Below, piece after piece: positions 10,971 through 22,060 of a DNA stretch of 64,000 bases. The position numbers and the translations under genes are program-made. The DNA lies in the NCBI GenBank assembly GCA_963680875.1, contig OY804576.1, positions 79,117,668-79,181,667 on the forward strand, in the 5' to 3' direction. Within the stretch, counting starts at the first letter, position 1; each line of letters starts with the position of its first letter. The DNA comes from Bathymodiolus brooksi (lineage: Eukaryota > Mollusca > Bivalvia > Mytilida > Modiolidae). A model generated the notes under the pieces. It had not been told where the DNA came from. It made no database searches and worked only from the letters and a program-made list of their open reading frames with translations.

Positions 10971-12529
10971 GAAAACCATCATCTAATTTCTGGATTTGAT
11001 ATTGTACCATACTCAATAAACCAGCCATTAAAGCTTTAATTATTGAATCCAAATGCAAATGGGTGGGCTTATGCAAATTACATACAATGTATCATGGTAC
11101 AAAATGCAGGTCTGAATGCTGTACCATGGCTTAAGCTGTGTGCCAAATGTCAATAATATTATTTTTGTTACAAAACATATATAAATCATGCCTCACTAAA
11201 GATCTTAGTTATTTAAACAAACTCATTCTTCGGATTTGTTAGTTTAAATAATTTAATTCGTAAGAACCATGGTATACCGGTATATGATACTTTGTATTTT
11301 AACAAGAACATTTTCTGAAGTAAATTTGCTTCTATTATTCTTACAATGTAGATGTCTAAAACATAATGCCCTTTAATTAGATAAAACATACACCGAATAA
11401 TTTGATATTCAAACACATTTAACAGATTGTGTAGGTATATGCAATAGAGTCATGAAAAACTAATGTGTAACAGAGCTATAGTAATATAAGGTGACGTAAT
11501 TAAGGGTCCCACATACATTGATATAACAGCAAGCTTGAATTTGATGTAATCCTAATTGAAGTTTTAATCACATTCTAACAAATTATTACCCTTTGCATTG
11601 TCTTATTTGAAACTTTTTTTCTATTTTAACTGTATTATCTTGTATTGTGAATCTATTGAGGATTGATTGATTAGCTAATTCATTGCTTATTGCTCAAACA
11701 ATTAAAATCCTGTCTGACAGAGATACTTGTAACTCATCTAGGTCAGTACTGGACTCATCACTTGTGTTTGGCACTCATCATTTTGTACCCATACATTAGT
11801 GGGAGTCACGCTTTTTTTGTTTGGGAGTCATCAAAATTTATCCTACAAGAATCTCTGCATCCAGCTGCAAATATTTTATACATATTCTAGCTGCAGAACT
11901 GTACTAAGCCCTCGTCATCTTTTTTTGTGACCATCTGTGGTCACCATATTATTCAATGCATATTGAAATTCAACAACTTTTTTTTAAAATACACGAAAAT
12001 GAAGGACTTCTGACTGACTCTGGAAAAGAATGGGGAGTTGGGTGGGGACACTTTTTTTTCTATTTTTGCAGCAGCTACAATACCCCTACGACTTCGAAAT
12101 CTACATAAGGGATCTTTAAAATTCAAGGGTCGTGGCACTCTCCAAACAATGCATCCATTATAGTTCATGGACATATTTTCCACATTATAACATGACACTC
12201 TCCAAACATGGTATCCACTATATAGTTCATGATCAGGCTATCGGTAAATACAACATTACAACCACCCAAGAGGGTACCTAGGGATCTATTGAGGAATTAT
12301 GATAGTATCATCCCCCTTGAAAGTGAACATGTGCACACATTGACAAATGTGTGCATATCCAATGTAGAAATTTAAAAAAATACCTACCTCATTGTTTTCA
12401 CGAAAGTTAGCAGAAATACAGGATTTTTCTCCTAAATAGTCTACTTACATGTATGCAAGAGAAACCTTTTCAAGTTTTTTCTCCTTTCTTGGGTTACATG
12501 TATATTAACTTATCAAGATAAAAACTCAC
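10971..12529. other. No gene seen; possible R1 remnant near 12000-12230
   Basis: AT-rich. Near 12060-12240 the phrase ACACTCTCCAAACA occurs twice, and a TTTGCAGCAGCTACAATAC block resembles the TTGTAGCGGCTACAATG block of repeat R1 at 28545, so an old repeat is present. No exon was identified. Confidence 0.4.
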
Positions 12530-12694
12530 CAAGATTATCTGTTTTTGCTACTTTCTTGGTAGGTGGATTATCTATACAAGGAAATCCTCCACAAGAATGG
12601 AAACACAACAACTTATTCAAGTACATAAAGAATATAATCAGAACAAACAGGAATGCCCCCACTGCTCCTAGAAAGGCTACAGCCTCAGTTGGCA
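12530..12694 (-). CDS. SYT14: Synaptotagmin-14-like exon (transmembrane segment)
   Basis: Minus-strand exon with acceptor TTTCAG|TGCC at its 12694 end and donor CTTG|GTGAG at its 12530 end. It enters in phase 1 and leaves in phase 1. It encodes PTEAVAFLGAVGAFLFVLII followed by FFMYLNKLLCFHSCGGFPCI, then DNPPTKKVAKTDNL. One membrane-spanning helix (AFLGAVGAFLFVLIIFFMYL) is followed by NK.LCF...GGFP. The pattern PEAV.FL.AVG.F...L..FLY.NK..CF...GGFP is what I know from the N-terminal part of synaptotagmin-14, a membrane-trafficking protein with two C2 domains. The C2 domains and the first exon are not visible in the window. The gene points left, away from OPA3. SYT16 is an alternative name within the same subfamily. 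Confidence 0.78.
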
Positions 12695-12844
12695 CTGAAA
12701 TTAAATTGAAAAAAAATTAATCCTTGTTGCTTTAATACCTCAAGAGTAACAAGACAGGTGCCATCAGGAAAGCAGGAACTGCTATATGATTGTAATTTAC
12801 TTATTATATTTTTTGTACATTCCCTATTTGATTCTAAAATTATG

Positions 12845-12951
12845 CTTTTACCAGTCTGCGCCAAAAACCACTAGCCATATGCCCCAGTCTAGTAAAATTT
12901 AGCTCGGGCTAGGTTTGTGAAGATGTTTTTGGCACAGACTGTTTTATCCTT
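12845..12951. mobile_element. Short MITE (CAGTCTGYGCCAAAAAC ends)
   Basis: CAGTCTGCGCCAAAAAC on the left and GTTTTTGGCACAGACTG on the right are near-perfect inverted ends 107 bp apart. TTTTA occurs on both sides and may be the target duplication. A half copy (TACTAGACC...GGCTAGTGGTTTTTGGCATAGAC) lies at about 9040-9090. Confidence 0.65.
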
Positions 12952-13104
12952 TACTTATAGGAGTGATATTAATTGTAAAGAAATTATAGTATAGTTTTAT
13001 ACCAAATAAATTCACAAATTGCTACATGATACAGGTTATCAAAAAATATATGCTATATATCATTGGACTTTGCATGAAAAGGGACCATTTTGACCATATT
13101 ACTT

Positions 13105-13258
13105 AAGGAATATTTGAAATTGTTGAACAGGTTATACGATATAACCTGGTTTGGGTCAGTTTATGCTTAATAAACCGCGAAGCGGTTTATGAAAAGCGTA
13201 AACTGACCCAAACCAGGTTATGCAAGTATAACCTGTTCAACAATTTCAAATATTCCTT
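13105..13258. repeat. Near-perfect 154-bp palindrome (MITE-like)
   Basis: The two halves are reverse complements nearly throughout, from AAGGAATATTTGAAATTG at the left to CAATTTCAAATATTCCTT at the right. The centre is ATAAACCGC-GAA-GCGGTTTAT, so the arms meet at a 3-base loop. GGTTATCGAGTATAACC just beyond (about 13382) resembles part of the arm, so a larger element may be present. A transcript would fold into a long hairpin. Confidence 0.85.
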
Positions 13259-13589
13259 ATAATTTAATTTTTACAACAAAATTTAATGATTCCTCTATTT
13301 TAATTACGATTATTTCATGTGACTATTTGAATTTGTCATTGGCGGATGAACACATTGGTGACATCACAATACCAATCCAGGTTATCGAGTATAACCAACA
13401 TTTTCTCCAGGCGGATTAGCCAATCAGATTGAAACATTCAAATCAAATTAAATTATAAAGAAATAACTCCTATCAAAATGCTTATCAATACATAATTTTA
13501 GATTCAACTCAGAAATATGCAAATGGTCTATTGTTAGAAGTAAAGTACAAATGTATATGAAATATTTATTTACAGATATTGTAAATATT

Positions 13590-13735
13590 CTGCATAAAAA
13601 TCCAACTAAGCGTGCTGGTCTATTACAAAGCTGACCTCATCATCATCTCATTGAAAAATAACTTGTTCTCGCCATGGTACATGTATAGCTGAAAAATTGC
13701 AGAGTTGACATTAAACACCAATCACTCACTTGGCC
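13590..13735 (+). repeat. Interspersed repeat R2 (SINE-like)
   Basis: AAGCGTGCTGGTCTA, CATCATCTCATTGAAAA, ACTTGTTCTCGCCAT and TAGCTGAAAAATTGC blocks match, inverted, the duplicated region at 60850-61398 (GATGACGATGATGTCCGC...). It ends with a CACTCACT run, like a retroposon tail. Confidence 0.55.
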
Positions 13736-13981
13736 TTATCATAATGCGTGGAAATTGCACATATAAAATGGTGTAAAAAATGAAAATATTTGATAAAAAC
13801 GTTATTAAAATATTGTCCAGGTACCTGTTTTCACATGGACCAAAAATGACGCACAAAGGTTGATTTCACTATTTTAAGTCTACAATGTACTACACAATTG
13901 ATGATGTCATCAATATTAGTCGTTTGTAACGGAAAGGTAAAGGTCACCAAAGCACAAGGATGACCAAAACTCCATAAAGAA

Positions 13982-14172
13982 AGATGATTATGCTGTTTAA
14001 CGCCACTTTCAACAAAAATTCAGCTATATCATGGTGATCATTTTTATTGGTGGAGGAAATCAGAGTACACAGAGAAAACCACAGACCTGTTGCAAATCAC
14101 CAACAAAGTTTATCACATAATGTTGCATTGAGTATACCTCACGTGAGAGAGATTCGAACTCACAATGTTAGA
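13982..14172 (-). mobile_element. 5'-truncated SINE with 10-bp target duplication
   Basis: Direct repeats CCATAAAGAA at 13972-13981 and 14173-14182 flank a minus-strand copy of the main SINE family (GTTTAACGCCACTTTC, CAGCTATATCATGGTGATCA, TTTTATTGGTGGAGGAAA). The tRNA-like head is missing, as expected from incomplete reverse transcription. Confidence 0.85.
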
Positions 14173-14182
14173 CCATAAAGAA

Positions 14183-14924
14183 GGATACTTAATATCTAAT
14201 ATTTTGTGAACAATGTAGAATTTATGATTTTACTTAGACTCAAAGCATCCTACCATTCCTTTCATTTGATATTAGTTGTATGTTTTTGTTCTTAAAAGTA
14301 ACTGACATGTAAGTTGAATTTGAATTAAGTTTTGTATTTTTAGAATCCAGAAATAATAAATTTTTCAATTACCAGGTATGTGACAGTGTTTTATTCTGGT
14401 TTGTTCAGTGTGTCATTACTTGTTCCCATCCTATAGCTAAGTAAACAGTCCTTCCGTATTGGTTGCCAACTTGATTTTTATTAGCATTAATGTTTCATGC
14501 AGCGACTGTTTCAATACTGACAAGTGTTGCAAGTCTGTACACCTTGAAAGTCTGCACACCAATATTGGATTTGCTTCCGTTTCTAATGTAAACATTGTCT
14601 GCTACAGCAAGCTCCCACCTACCAAATACCGTAACTGTCACTGACATTATGCCAACATTTTTGCATTCCAAACTCTCCATGCTTGTTACAGCAAGTTGTG
14701 CGCAGACTTATAAAACATGTCAACATCAACAAAAACCATAAGGTATGTACATTTTTTCATTTCATTTATTAGTTATTGTTCTTGTTATTCTAAAATTTTT
14801 ACATCGATGAAAAGAATAATAATTTATCTTTCATTCGATACCAAATTCACATAAAGAAACATATTTTTTCACAATGTAGTTGCCCTCAGAATCGTTAGGT
14901 GTGCAGACTTATATTATGGCACTG
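14183..14924. other. No gene seen
   Basis: Short open frames occur on both strands near 14459-14680 but have no splice signals or recognisable motifs. GTCTGCACACC/GTGTGCAGACT-like words recur, without a clear structure. Confidence 0.4.
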
Positions 14925-14933
14925 TACTCGAAT

Positions 14934-16059
14934 TAGTCCGAGATTACTCTGCCGTCTGACGGCATTATTTTTTTTTGCTAGAGCCGTGGGACGTCAGAGA
15001 GCTCTACATACGGAAAACAGCGGATTTGCCTCTCCAACTCTTGGTCGGCACATTTCCACATTTAGTGGCTATCGGATTTTATTTTCTATCAGAAACCTTT
15101 ATATAAATCGCTTCACCAATCATTTTTCTATTCATTCATAACCATCTTACCCTCAGAAAGTGGTATTACACTCCATTACAGCACGATTTTGCCTTAGATC
15201 CTATTATTCCGCCATTTGACTTCCATTTTCGAATCTACAAACGTGATCTCGCGATACTAACTGAATGATGACAGCAACGCATTGCATGATGGCAGCTAAT
15301 TAATGCAGCGTGCCAAATTATTTGGAGCATTATATGCATATGTAAACAACATTCAAATCACATGGAAGATGATACATTTAAGCGTATTCTGCAGGACAAA
15401 CAATTCCATCTACAGATCAAAGCAGAGCAGAAGGAAATAATACAGAATGTGTTGGAAAGAAAAGATTCAATGGCAGAGTGTTACCAACGGGCTTGGGAAA
15501 AAGCATGTATTACGTCCCCCCTTTTTGGACAAGGTATACTACATCATATTTTTTTTTCTTATGGTTATCTGTAATTCACTATTGCTGTTCAAATCATTAC
15601 CAATCAATATAATCAACTGTATTAAATTTTATGTTAATTGTTCTGCCTTAACAGGCACCTATGATTGGCAATACAAATATTTGTTTGTTTGTTTATATGC
15701 AAATCATCTCCCATGATACATTGCGGTAATCATAGTTTTCTCGAAGTCACGTGACAAATGTTCCAAAATGGATGTGAAATGACGAAATCATAGGGTCTAA
15801 AGGAAAATTGTGCTGTAATGGAGTGTAACACCACTTTCTGAGGGTAAGATGGTTATGAATGAATAGAAAAATGATTGGTGAAGCGATTTATATAAGGGTT
15901 TCTGATAGAAAATAAAATCAAATAGCCACGAAACGTGGAAATGTGCTGACCCAGAGTTGGAGGGAAAATCCGCTGTTTTCCATATGTGGAGCTCTCTGAC
16001 GTCCCACGGCTCTAGCAAAAAAAATTAATGCCGCCGGACGGCAGAGGAATCTCGGACTA
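14934..16059 (+). mobile_element. Long-TIR DNA transposon carrying a helicase exon fragment (copy 1)
   Basis: Ends TAGTCCGAGATTACTCTGCC and GGCAGAGGAATCTCGGACTA are inverted. A 9-bp target duplication TACTCGAAT flanks the element (14925-14933 and 16060-16068). The inverted homology extends about 300 bp inward from each end (GGGACGTCAGAG..., CTATCAGAAACC..., CCATCTTACCCTCAGAAAGT...). Long TIRs with 9-bp duplications are typical of Mutator-like elements, so I infer that class. No transposase is present. The unique centre holds a RecQ-like helicase exon fragment at 15362-15533. A second copy with its own target duplication lies at 17378-18498. Confidence 0.88.
15362..15533 (+). pseudogene. RecQ-like helicase N-terminal exon fragment in transposon copy 1
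   Basis: The ATG at 15362 opens MEDDTFKRILQDKQFHLQIK then AEQKEIIQNVLERKDSMA. A two-base shift after that point gives VLPTGLGKSMYYVPPFLDK. This is a Q-motif-like lead followed by helicase motif I (Walker A, LPTGxGKS), as in RecQ-family DNA helicases. A donor-like CAAG|GTATAC follows at 15534. In the uninterrupted frame the Walker motif is destroyed. The second copy has the same extra AG, so the lesion predates their duplication. It could be a captured host exon, or what remains of a helicase encoded by the parent transposon. Confidence 0.7.
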
Positions 16060-16068
16060 TACTCGAAT

Positions 16069-16813
16069 ATATGTAAATACATGTAGGTAATCAATATTTT
16101 ATTCTGTGATTTTGTACTAATTCTATCTTCAAAAAGACAAAATGCAGACAAAAACATCCTTAGACAGGTCGTTACTGCTTCCACAGGGATATTAATATAA
16201 ACTAATTGTATGCTGTATAAATATAGAATTATTCTGTCGTTTGTTTACATACATTAGTACAGGTAGATTTACATTGTAAACATAAACCAACGTATTTTAC
16301 AAATATATTTTTGGGGTAAAATTTTTGGTATTTACTGACAGATGACGAAAGTGCTCATTACTTACATATGACAGTCATACTTGTAATAACTGACAACAGA
16401 CATAAACCAATTGCCTGTGTTATTTCAAAAACTGGTCATAAATAGGGCCTAACTGGTCTCTGTTCAGCCTTTTCACGACATATGTCGTGGCATTTCATTT
16501 TGTAGAACGGATCAGATCGGGATCAATAAATGTGGTTAAAAAAACCAAAAAGGGAATATATTTTCTTTTATTTGAAGAATGTAATTGAATAACATCATAA
16601 ATTGAAACAGTTATTAATAATTTGCATTAAAATTATGTGCGCAAGTTAACAAAAAATAAAAATTATACAGTATCAATCCGTATAACAGCTAGTGATCATC
16701 CAGTGGATGGATAGCTGTATACCAAAAGAAGAAGAAGAAGAAGAATATGCCGTATTTGACTCAAAATTTAGAACAGATTTGTAAACTTCCGTGCAGCCCA
16801 TGCAAACGAAGTG
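16069..16813. other. Region upstream of OPA3; no further gene
   Basis: Contains a perfect 16-base palindrome CACGACATATGTCGTG near 16475 and an AAG microsatellite at about 16727-16745. OPA3 promoter elements are expected in the last few hundred bases, but I cannot point to a specific site. Confidence 0.4.
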
Positions 16814-16943
16814 ATGGTCCTACCGATTATTAAATTAGCTACTTTACTACTCAAACAGGTCGCAAGACCCGTTGTGAACTCTTTCAATGAAAGAGCAAAG
16901 CAGTCCCCTAAGTTCCGTAAAATTATCGTAAAATTTGCACAGA
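16814..16943 (+). CDS. OPA3: OPA3 exon 1
   Basis: ATG at 16814 is chosen over the GTG just before it because it gives the family N-terminus. 43 codons plus one base. Donor CAGA|GTAAGT, a strong consensus site. Confidence 0.92.
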
Positions 16944-19900
16944 GTAAGTTGCACAAAATAGAGTGCCCAACAGAAAGTTTGAGAAAGACAACAAAATTGC
17001 ATCATGTATTTTCTTTCTAAAATTGTTCTTTCCAAGCTCATAAGTGTGTTCTTTTTGTCAATTTTCTTGCTTGTTATTGGCATCTTCTCATAATACTCTA
17101 AGGATTATGTTTCCTTTTCAATTCCCATTTTAAACTTAAATTAAAAATTTATGTATGACTTGAACCACTGCATCATTTTACAGCAAGCTTGACAGAAATG
17201 TTCCTTAACCGCTGATCTACCAAATGTGTCTTTTTGTGTTGATTGGAAATTCAAGATGGTTGCCACCTTAGAACTAAGTTTTTGCATAGAACTCTATAAG
17301 AAAATAAATTCATAAATTTTCTTGATAACAAATTTCTTAAACTTGTTTGAACCCTTAACTGTGGGTACCTATAAAGTTAGTCCGAGATTCCTCTGCCGTC
17401 TAACGGCTTTTATGGATTTGCTGTAGCCATGGGACGTCAGAGCGCTATACATACGGAAAACAGCAGATTTGCTTCTCCAACTCTGGGTCAGCACATTTCC
17501 ACGTTTCGTGGCTATCGGATTTTTATTTTCTATCAGAAACCCTTATATAAATCGCTTCACCAATCATTTTTCTATTCATTCATAACCATCTTACCCTCAG
17601 AAAGTGGTGCTACACTCCATTACAGCACGATTTTGCCTTAGATCCTATGATTCTGCCATTTGTCTTCCATTTTTCAAACATTTGTCACGTGACTACGAGA
17701 AAACCACGATTACCGCAATGTATCGTGGGAGATGATTTGCATATAAACAAACAAACAAATATTTGTATTGCCAATCATACACGCCTGTTAAGGCAGAACA
17801 ATTAACATAAAATTTAATACAGTTGATTATATTGATTGGTAATGATTTTAACAGCAATAGTGAATTACAGATAACCATAAGAAAAACAAATGATGTAGTA
17901 CCTTGTCCAAAAAGGGGGGACGTAACACATGCTCTTTCCGAAGCCCGTTGGTAACACTCTGTCATTGAATCTTTTCTTTCCAACACATTCTGTATTATTT
18001 CCTTCTGCTCTGCTTTGATCTATAGATGGACTGTTTGTCCTGCAGAATACGCTTAAATGTATCGTCTTCCATGTGATTTGAATGTTGTTTACGTATGCAA
18101 ATAATGCTCAAATAATTTGGTGCGCTGAATTAAGTAGCTCCCATCATGCAATGCATTACTGTTATCATTCAGTTAGTATCGCGAGATCACGTTTGTAGAT
18201 TCGAAAATGGAAGTCAAATGGCGGAATAATAGGATCTAAGGCAAAATCGTGCTGTAATGGAGTGTAACACCACTTTCTGAGGGTAAGATGGTTATGAATG
18301 AATAGAAAAATTATTGGTGAAGCGATTTATATAAGGGTTTCTGATAGAAAATAAAATCTGATAGCCACGAAATGTGGAAATGTGCCAACCCAGAGCTGGA
18401 GAGGTAAATCAGCTGTTTTCTGTATATATAGCACTCTGACGTCCCACGGCTACAGCAAATCCATAAAAGCCGTTAGACGGCAGAGGAATCTCGGACTACT
18501 ATAAAGTGCGAAACGAAATGAAACGAAACCAACAAAAGCAAAACGAAATCAACTAAAACAAAACGAAATAGACTGATATGAAGAAAATGGAAGGAAAAAA
18601 ATAAAAGACAAAACGAATTAAAGAAATAAAAAAAAATGATAGTTCGATTTTTTAAATACAATAATTTTGATTAATTATAACCCATCTTGCAAGTCTGTCC
18701 GTTACAGTACTCTTCACGTACATTACCCGCAACTCAATTCAAGTCGTGTTTGCTTGCCATATGTCATATTTTTATTTGTGTTTGTATGTGTGTCAGTATT
18801 TATGAATTATAAAGTTTCTGGAGTGGGCATATAGAAAAAAGGGGGGTTATGAAGGGGTATTTTCATAGATTGGGATATTGAGGGTTCATTTTTCGTCTGA
18901 TTTTATTACGTTTTTCGTTTGTATTCTTCATAAATTTGCCTTTTCGCAAATCATACAGGATGGTCTGGAGTTTCAGATTCTGGGCACTATTTGACTACTG
19001 GATTTGCCCGACTTGTCACGTTTAATCCCCATGCACCCCCCCACCCCCCCTGGAAAAAATAATGCTTGCAAAAACTAAACATAAGAAACTGGATGTTTTA
19101 TTGAAATCCAATCTGTTGTTTAGGAAGAGTTATGGATAACGCAACAGTATCCTTTCTCTATTGTATATAGCCTTGTATGCCTTAAATGACAAAGTCCAAA
19201 AGTGAAGACATTTTAGCAAGAACTGTTAAAATGGGAAAACAAAAATAGAAGGTGCACAATGCCATTTGGTACTAAAGAATTCATGAAATTAATGAACCTT
19301 GCCATATGGTATTAAAGATTTCGTGTAAGATTCATTCAATTCCATCAAGTTGTTAAGGAGGAATTGCATAGGCAGTGAGGGAAGCACTCATGCACAAACG
19401 GACATATACTATATAGTATATACCCCCTCCCGCTGGATAGCGGGGGTATAAAAATATGTGCCGTATCAAATTTTATTAATACCGGAAGGTTTTTTTGGAG
19501 GGGGGTGTGATTTGGATTTTTTTTTTAATGAAAACGGATCAAAGGGAAAAAAGGTACTTTTACAAGATATGTAGATTTTTTTTTAATTTTTAAAGTTAAT
19601 TTTTGATAGGATTTGTATACCTCTGCCAAAAAAAGATTGGGGTATATAGGACTTCTGCTGTCCGTTCGTTCATTTGTCCGTCCGGTCGTCACCCTTTTTC
19701 GTCTCTCCGACACACTTTTTAATTTTGCTTGGACAGGGTTATTTATTAGTGAACTTTAACTACTGCACTTCTGTTATTTTAATTCCTCTCCTTTCAACAG
19801 ACTTGACGTTGCTCTTATGTGGTTCCCAAATTTAAAAGAAGCCACTAAGTGAAAAGGACAGACTCCTGCTGAATAAATGCATAGTATTCTTGTTCAATGG

Positions 19901-21594
19901 TGATCAAATCCTGTTATCTCCTGATGAAAGACAGACATGTGTGGGAAGTAGTCTAGCATCGTAATTGTGAAAATAGGTTTGATTTCTTTTAGGCCCCTAT
20001 TATTTTTTCTTCCATTTTCTATTTCGTTTTGTTTTCGTTGATTTCGTTTTGCTTTCGTTGGTTTCGTTTTCATTTCGTTGATTTCGTTTCGTTTCATTTT
20101 TGTTGATTTCGTTTCGTTTCTATTTCGTTTCGCACTTTATAGGTGCCCCTTAACTGTACATGAATGATCAGTGGATGGTCTTTTACTAAAAAAAATTTGT
20201 TTGTGTGTCAATCTTAAATCCAAGATGGCCATAATTGTATAGCAAATTTTACATAGAACTCTGACGTTAAAAATATTTAAAATCATTTCAGTATGTTACC
20301 TCTTAAAGCATTTGGCAGCAAACATGGCCAGAAATGTTCCTTGGATGGCCCTTGACCAAATGTATATTTTAGTGTCAATCAGATATCCAAGATGGATGAA
20401 AGTTATAACAGAAGATCCTATGGAAAAATGAGAATATAATTTTTCACAGAAAGTAGAATTTTGATTGCAACAAAGTGTCAAACAGTGCATGAATAGTAAT
20501 GAGATCGTCCCATACAATGTTTTCGTTATTTATGTATGGATCGGAAATCCAAATTGACAGACATGAGCACATTGTGTTACTATTAGAATATGATATGAAA
20601 AGCTTTCCCTAAGAAACGACAAACTTGATTGAACGTAACCAGTGCATGAATAGCTACATAAGCAATACATCCCATTACAGACAGAGATGAGCCTCTAGAT
20701 TTCGAATAAGAAAAGTTTGAAGATACCAAAGGGGTAAATATCAGAAACTGTAAATCGAAAATAATGATCTACAAAACACTACACAGAAAACTAAAGATCG
20801 AGCAACACGAACCCTACTAAAAACCAGAGGTGAACTCTGGTGTTTCTGAAGGATAAGCAATTCCTGCTCCACTAACGGCACCCGTAGCAAAATCATGTGA
20901 AATCATCAGTAAAAATTGTAGAAAATTAATGAGATTGTCACATCTTGAAACAAATGTATTTTGACTACAGGGCTTTAGTGTTCACAAAAATTAATCAATT
21001 AAGAGCATACATCTAATTATCTAATGATGGCAAGTAAAAAATTCCAAACAAAATACTGGTGGTAAATTTTAGTGTGGCCTTAAAAATCCTTCTTTTTATT
21101 TGCTACACTGTACAGTTATCTGTATGGAAAGAAATTATGGATGGTACCGGTAGTTTCATTCAGATTGGTTCAGTTTTGTATCCACAAATAATTTGAGAAA
21201 TAATACTTAATCTGTTTAATTTTCAGGATACCATTTGATGGACTTTACTTCACAGAGCAAGCTTTTTGGCTTTGGTAAACCAATCAAAGTGACACCGTTA
21301 ACAGAGGATGATGCAGTCAACCTGGGAAGCAAGTTATTCGGAGAAACATTGGTATATGGAATTTCAGTATCAATTTTGCTGTACGAGTATAACAGATCTT
21401 CTAATAATGAACAGATTAAAGAAGAGAAATTGAAATATAAAATTGCAACACTTGAACGGAAAATAAGTGATTATGGAATGATTACTGAAAGACAAGAAAC
21501 TGAACTTAAAGAAGTGAGAAGAAGAATGTTTGAATTAGACGACAAAAATAGGAGTCTATCTAGTAGATTATTAAAATCAATCAAATCGGGGTGA
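16814..21594 (+). CDS. OPA3: OPA3 family protein (complete two-exon gene)
   Basis: Coding exons 16814-16943 and 21227-21594 join in phase 1 (A|GA gives Arg) into a 165-residue protein; human OPA3 is about 179. The N-terminus MVLPIIKLATLLLKQVARPV has the hydrophobic start plus basic residues of the family's mitochondrial targeting region. Across the splice comes KFAQRYHLMDFTSQSKLFGF, matching the family's AQ.YHW.E pattern. TEDDAVNLGSKLFGETLVYG corresponds to the family's NE..A.ELGAELLGE segment, followed by a hydrophobic stretch (ISVSILLYEY) and a charged coiled coil to the C-terminus. OPA3 is a mitochondrial membrane protein linked in humans to optic atrophy and methylglutaconic aciduria; its biochemical role is unsettled. 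The 4283-bp intron carries nested transposons. Confidence 0.93.
17378..18498 (-). mobile_element. Long-TIR transposon carrying helicase fragment (copy 2), nested
   Basis: Same family as 14934-16059, in the opposite orientation. Termini TAGTCCGAGATTCCTCTGCC and their inverse. The 9-bp target duplication CTATAAAGT (17369-17377 and 18499-18507) shows it landed in the terminal repeat of foldback transposon 1. Length 1121 bp. Confidence 0.9.
17902..18072 (-). pseudogene. RecQ-like helicase fragment in transposon copy 2
   Basis: Minus-strand counterpart of 15362-15533. The LERKDSMT stretch is followed, after the same shift, by VLPTGFGKSMCYVPPF. The Walker A motif LPTGFGKS is intact at the peptide level but out of frame with the upstream part. 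CAAG|GTACTA forms the donor-like end. Confidence 0.68.
20158..20689 (+). other. OPA3 intron, no further feature
   Basis: Two diverged stretches containing CCAAGATGG and CAGCAAACATGGCCAGAAATG resemble 17180-17290 (CAGCAAGCTTGACAGAAATG...AAGATGG), so an old local duplication flanks the foldback element. No exon. Confidence 0.4.
20690..20912 (+). repeat. Interspersed repeat R3 copy
   Basis: Contains ACACTACACAGAAAACTAAA, GAGCAACACGAACCC and GGTGAACTCTGGTGTTTCTG, shared with 30190-30795, 50490-50880 and 55855-56105. Lies in the OPA3 intron just upstream of exon 2. Confidence 0.6.
21227..21594 (+). CDS. OPA3: OPA3 exon 2 (terminal)
   Basis: Acceptor TAATTTTCAG|GATACC. 121 full codons, then TGA at 21592-21594. 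The last ~65 residues are highly charged with heptad-like spacing, as in the family's C-terminal coiled coil. Confidence 0.93.
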
Positions 21595-21723
21595 TAGTGA
21601 TCAGATGTTTTCATATTGGAAATAGAAATTGTCTGTTTTATTATAAACATGTTTTGATATATATATATATATTTTTTTTTTTTTTGTGAAAAATGCATAA
21701 ATATTTTAACAACGTTTTATTTA

Positions 21724-21729
21724 AATAAA
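21724..21729 (+). terminator. OPA3: Poly(A) signal of OPA3 (AATAAA)
   Basis: Canonical AATAAA about 130 bases after the stop codon, following T-rich 3' UTR. Confidence 0.5.
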
Positions 21730-21808
21730 ATACATGTAGCACTAAAATGCAAAGAATTTTTTTCTGTATGTTCATATAATTTTATATAAATGTACTGATT
21801 AGGAAACA

Positions 21809-22060
21809 GGGTCGCAGTGGCCGTGATAGTATGGTAGTTGGATTCCAAACTACCTGTGCAATGAGTGCCTATCACCTCTAAAGTTGTGAGTTGGAACCTC
21901 GTTTATGGCAAGGTGTACTCGATACAACATTATGGATAAAGTTTGTCAGTGACTGATCAGTGGTTTTCTCCTGGTAACTCTGGTTTCCTCCACCAATAAA
22001 ACTGACTGCCACGATATAACTGAAATTTTGTTGAAAGTGGCATTAAACACCATAAGCCAA
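21809..22060 (+). mobile_element. Full-length SINE (main family)
   Basis: The tRNA-like head AGTGGCCGTGATAGTATGGT and GTTGTGAGTTGGAACCTCG (B-box region) precedes the conserved body (TATGGATAAAGTTTGTCAGT, CCACCAATAAAACTGAC, GATATAACTGAAATTTTG) and the 3' end GTGGCATTAAACACCATAAG. Confidence 0.75.

Larger units (their letters stand above)
17363..20149. mobile_element. Foldback transposon 1 with CGAAA-repeat ends
   Basis: Ends GGGTACCTATAAAGTGCG (restored by removing the nested insertion) and, inverted, GGGGCACCTATAAAGTGCG. An 8-bp target duplication TTAACTGT lies at 17355-17362 and 20150-20157. Just inside each end is an array of GAAAC/CGAAA repeats (18508-18625 and, complementary, 20020-20140). 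Without the nested element and its extra 9 bp the element is about 1.66 kb. No coding capacity. The ends are related to those of the elements at 43318-45393 and 45865-47919. Confidence 0.82.
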
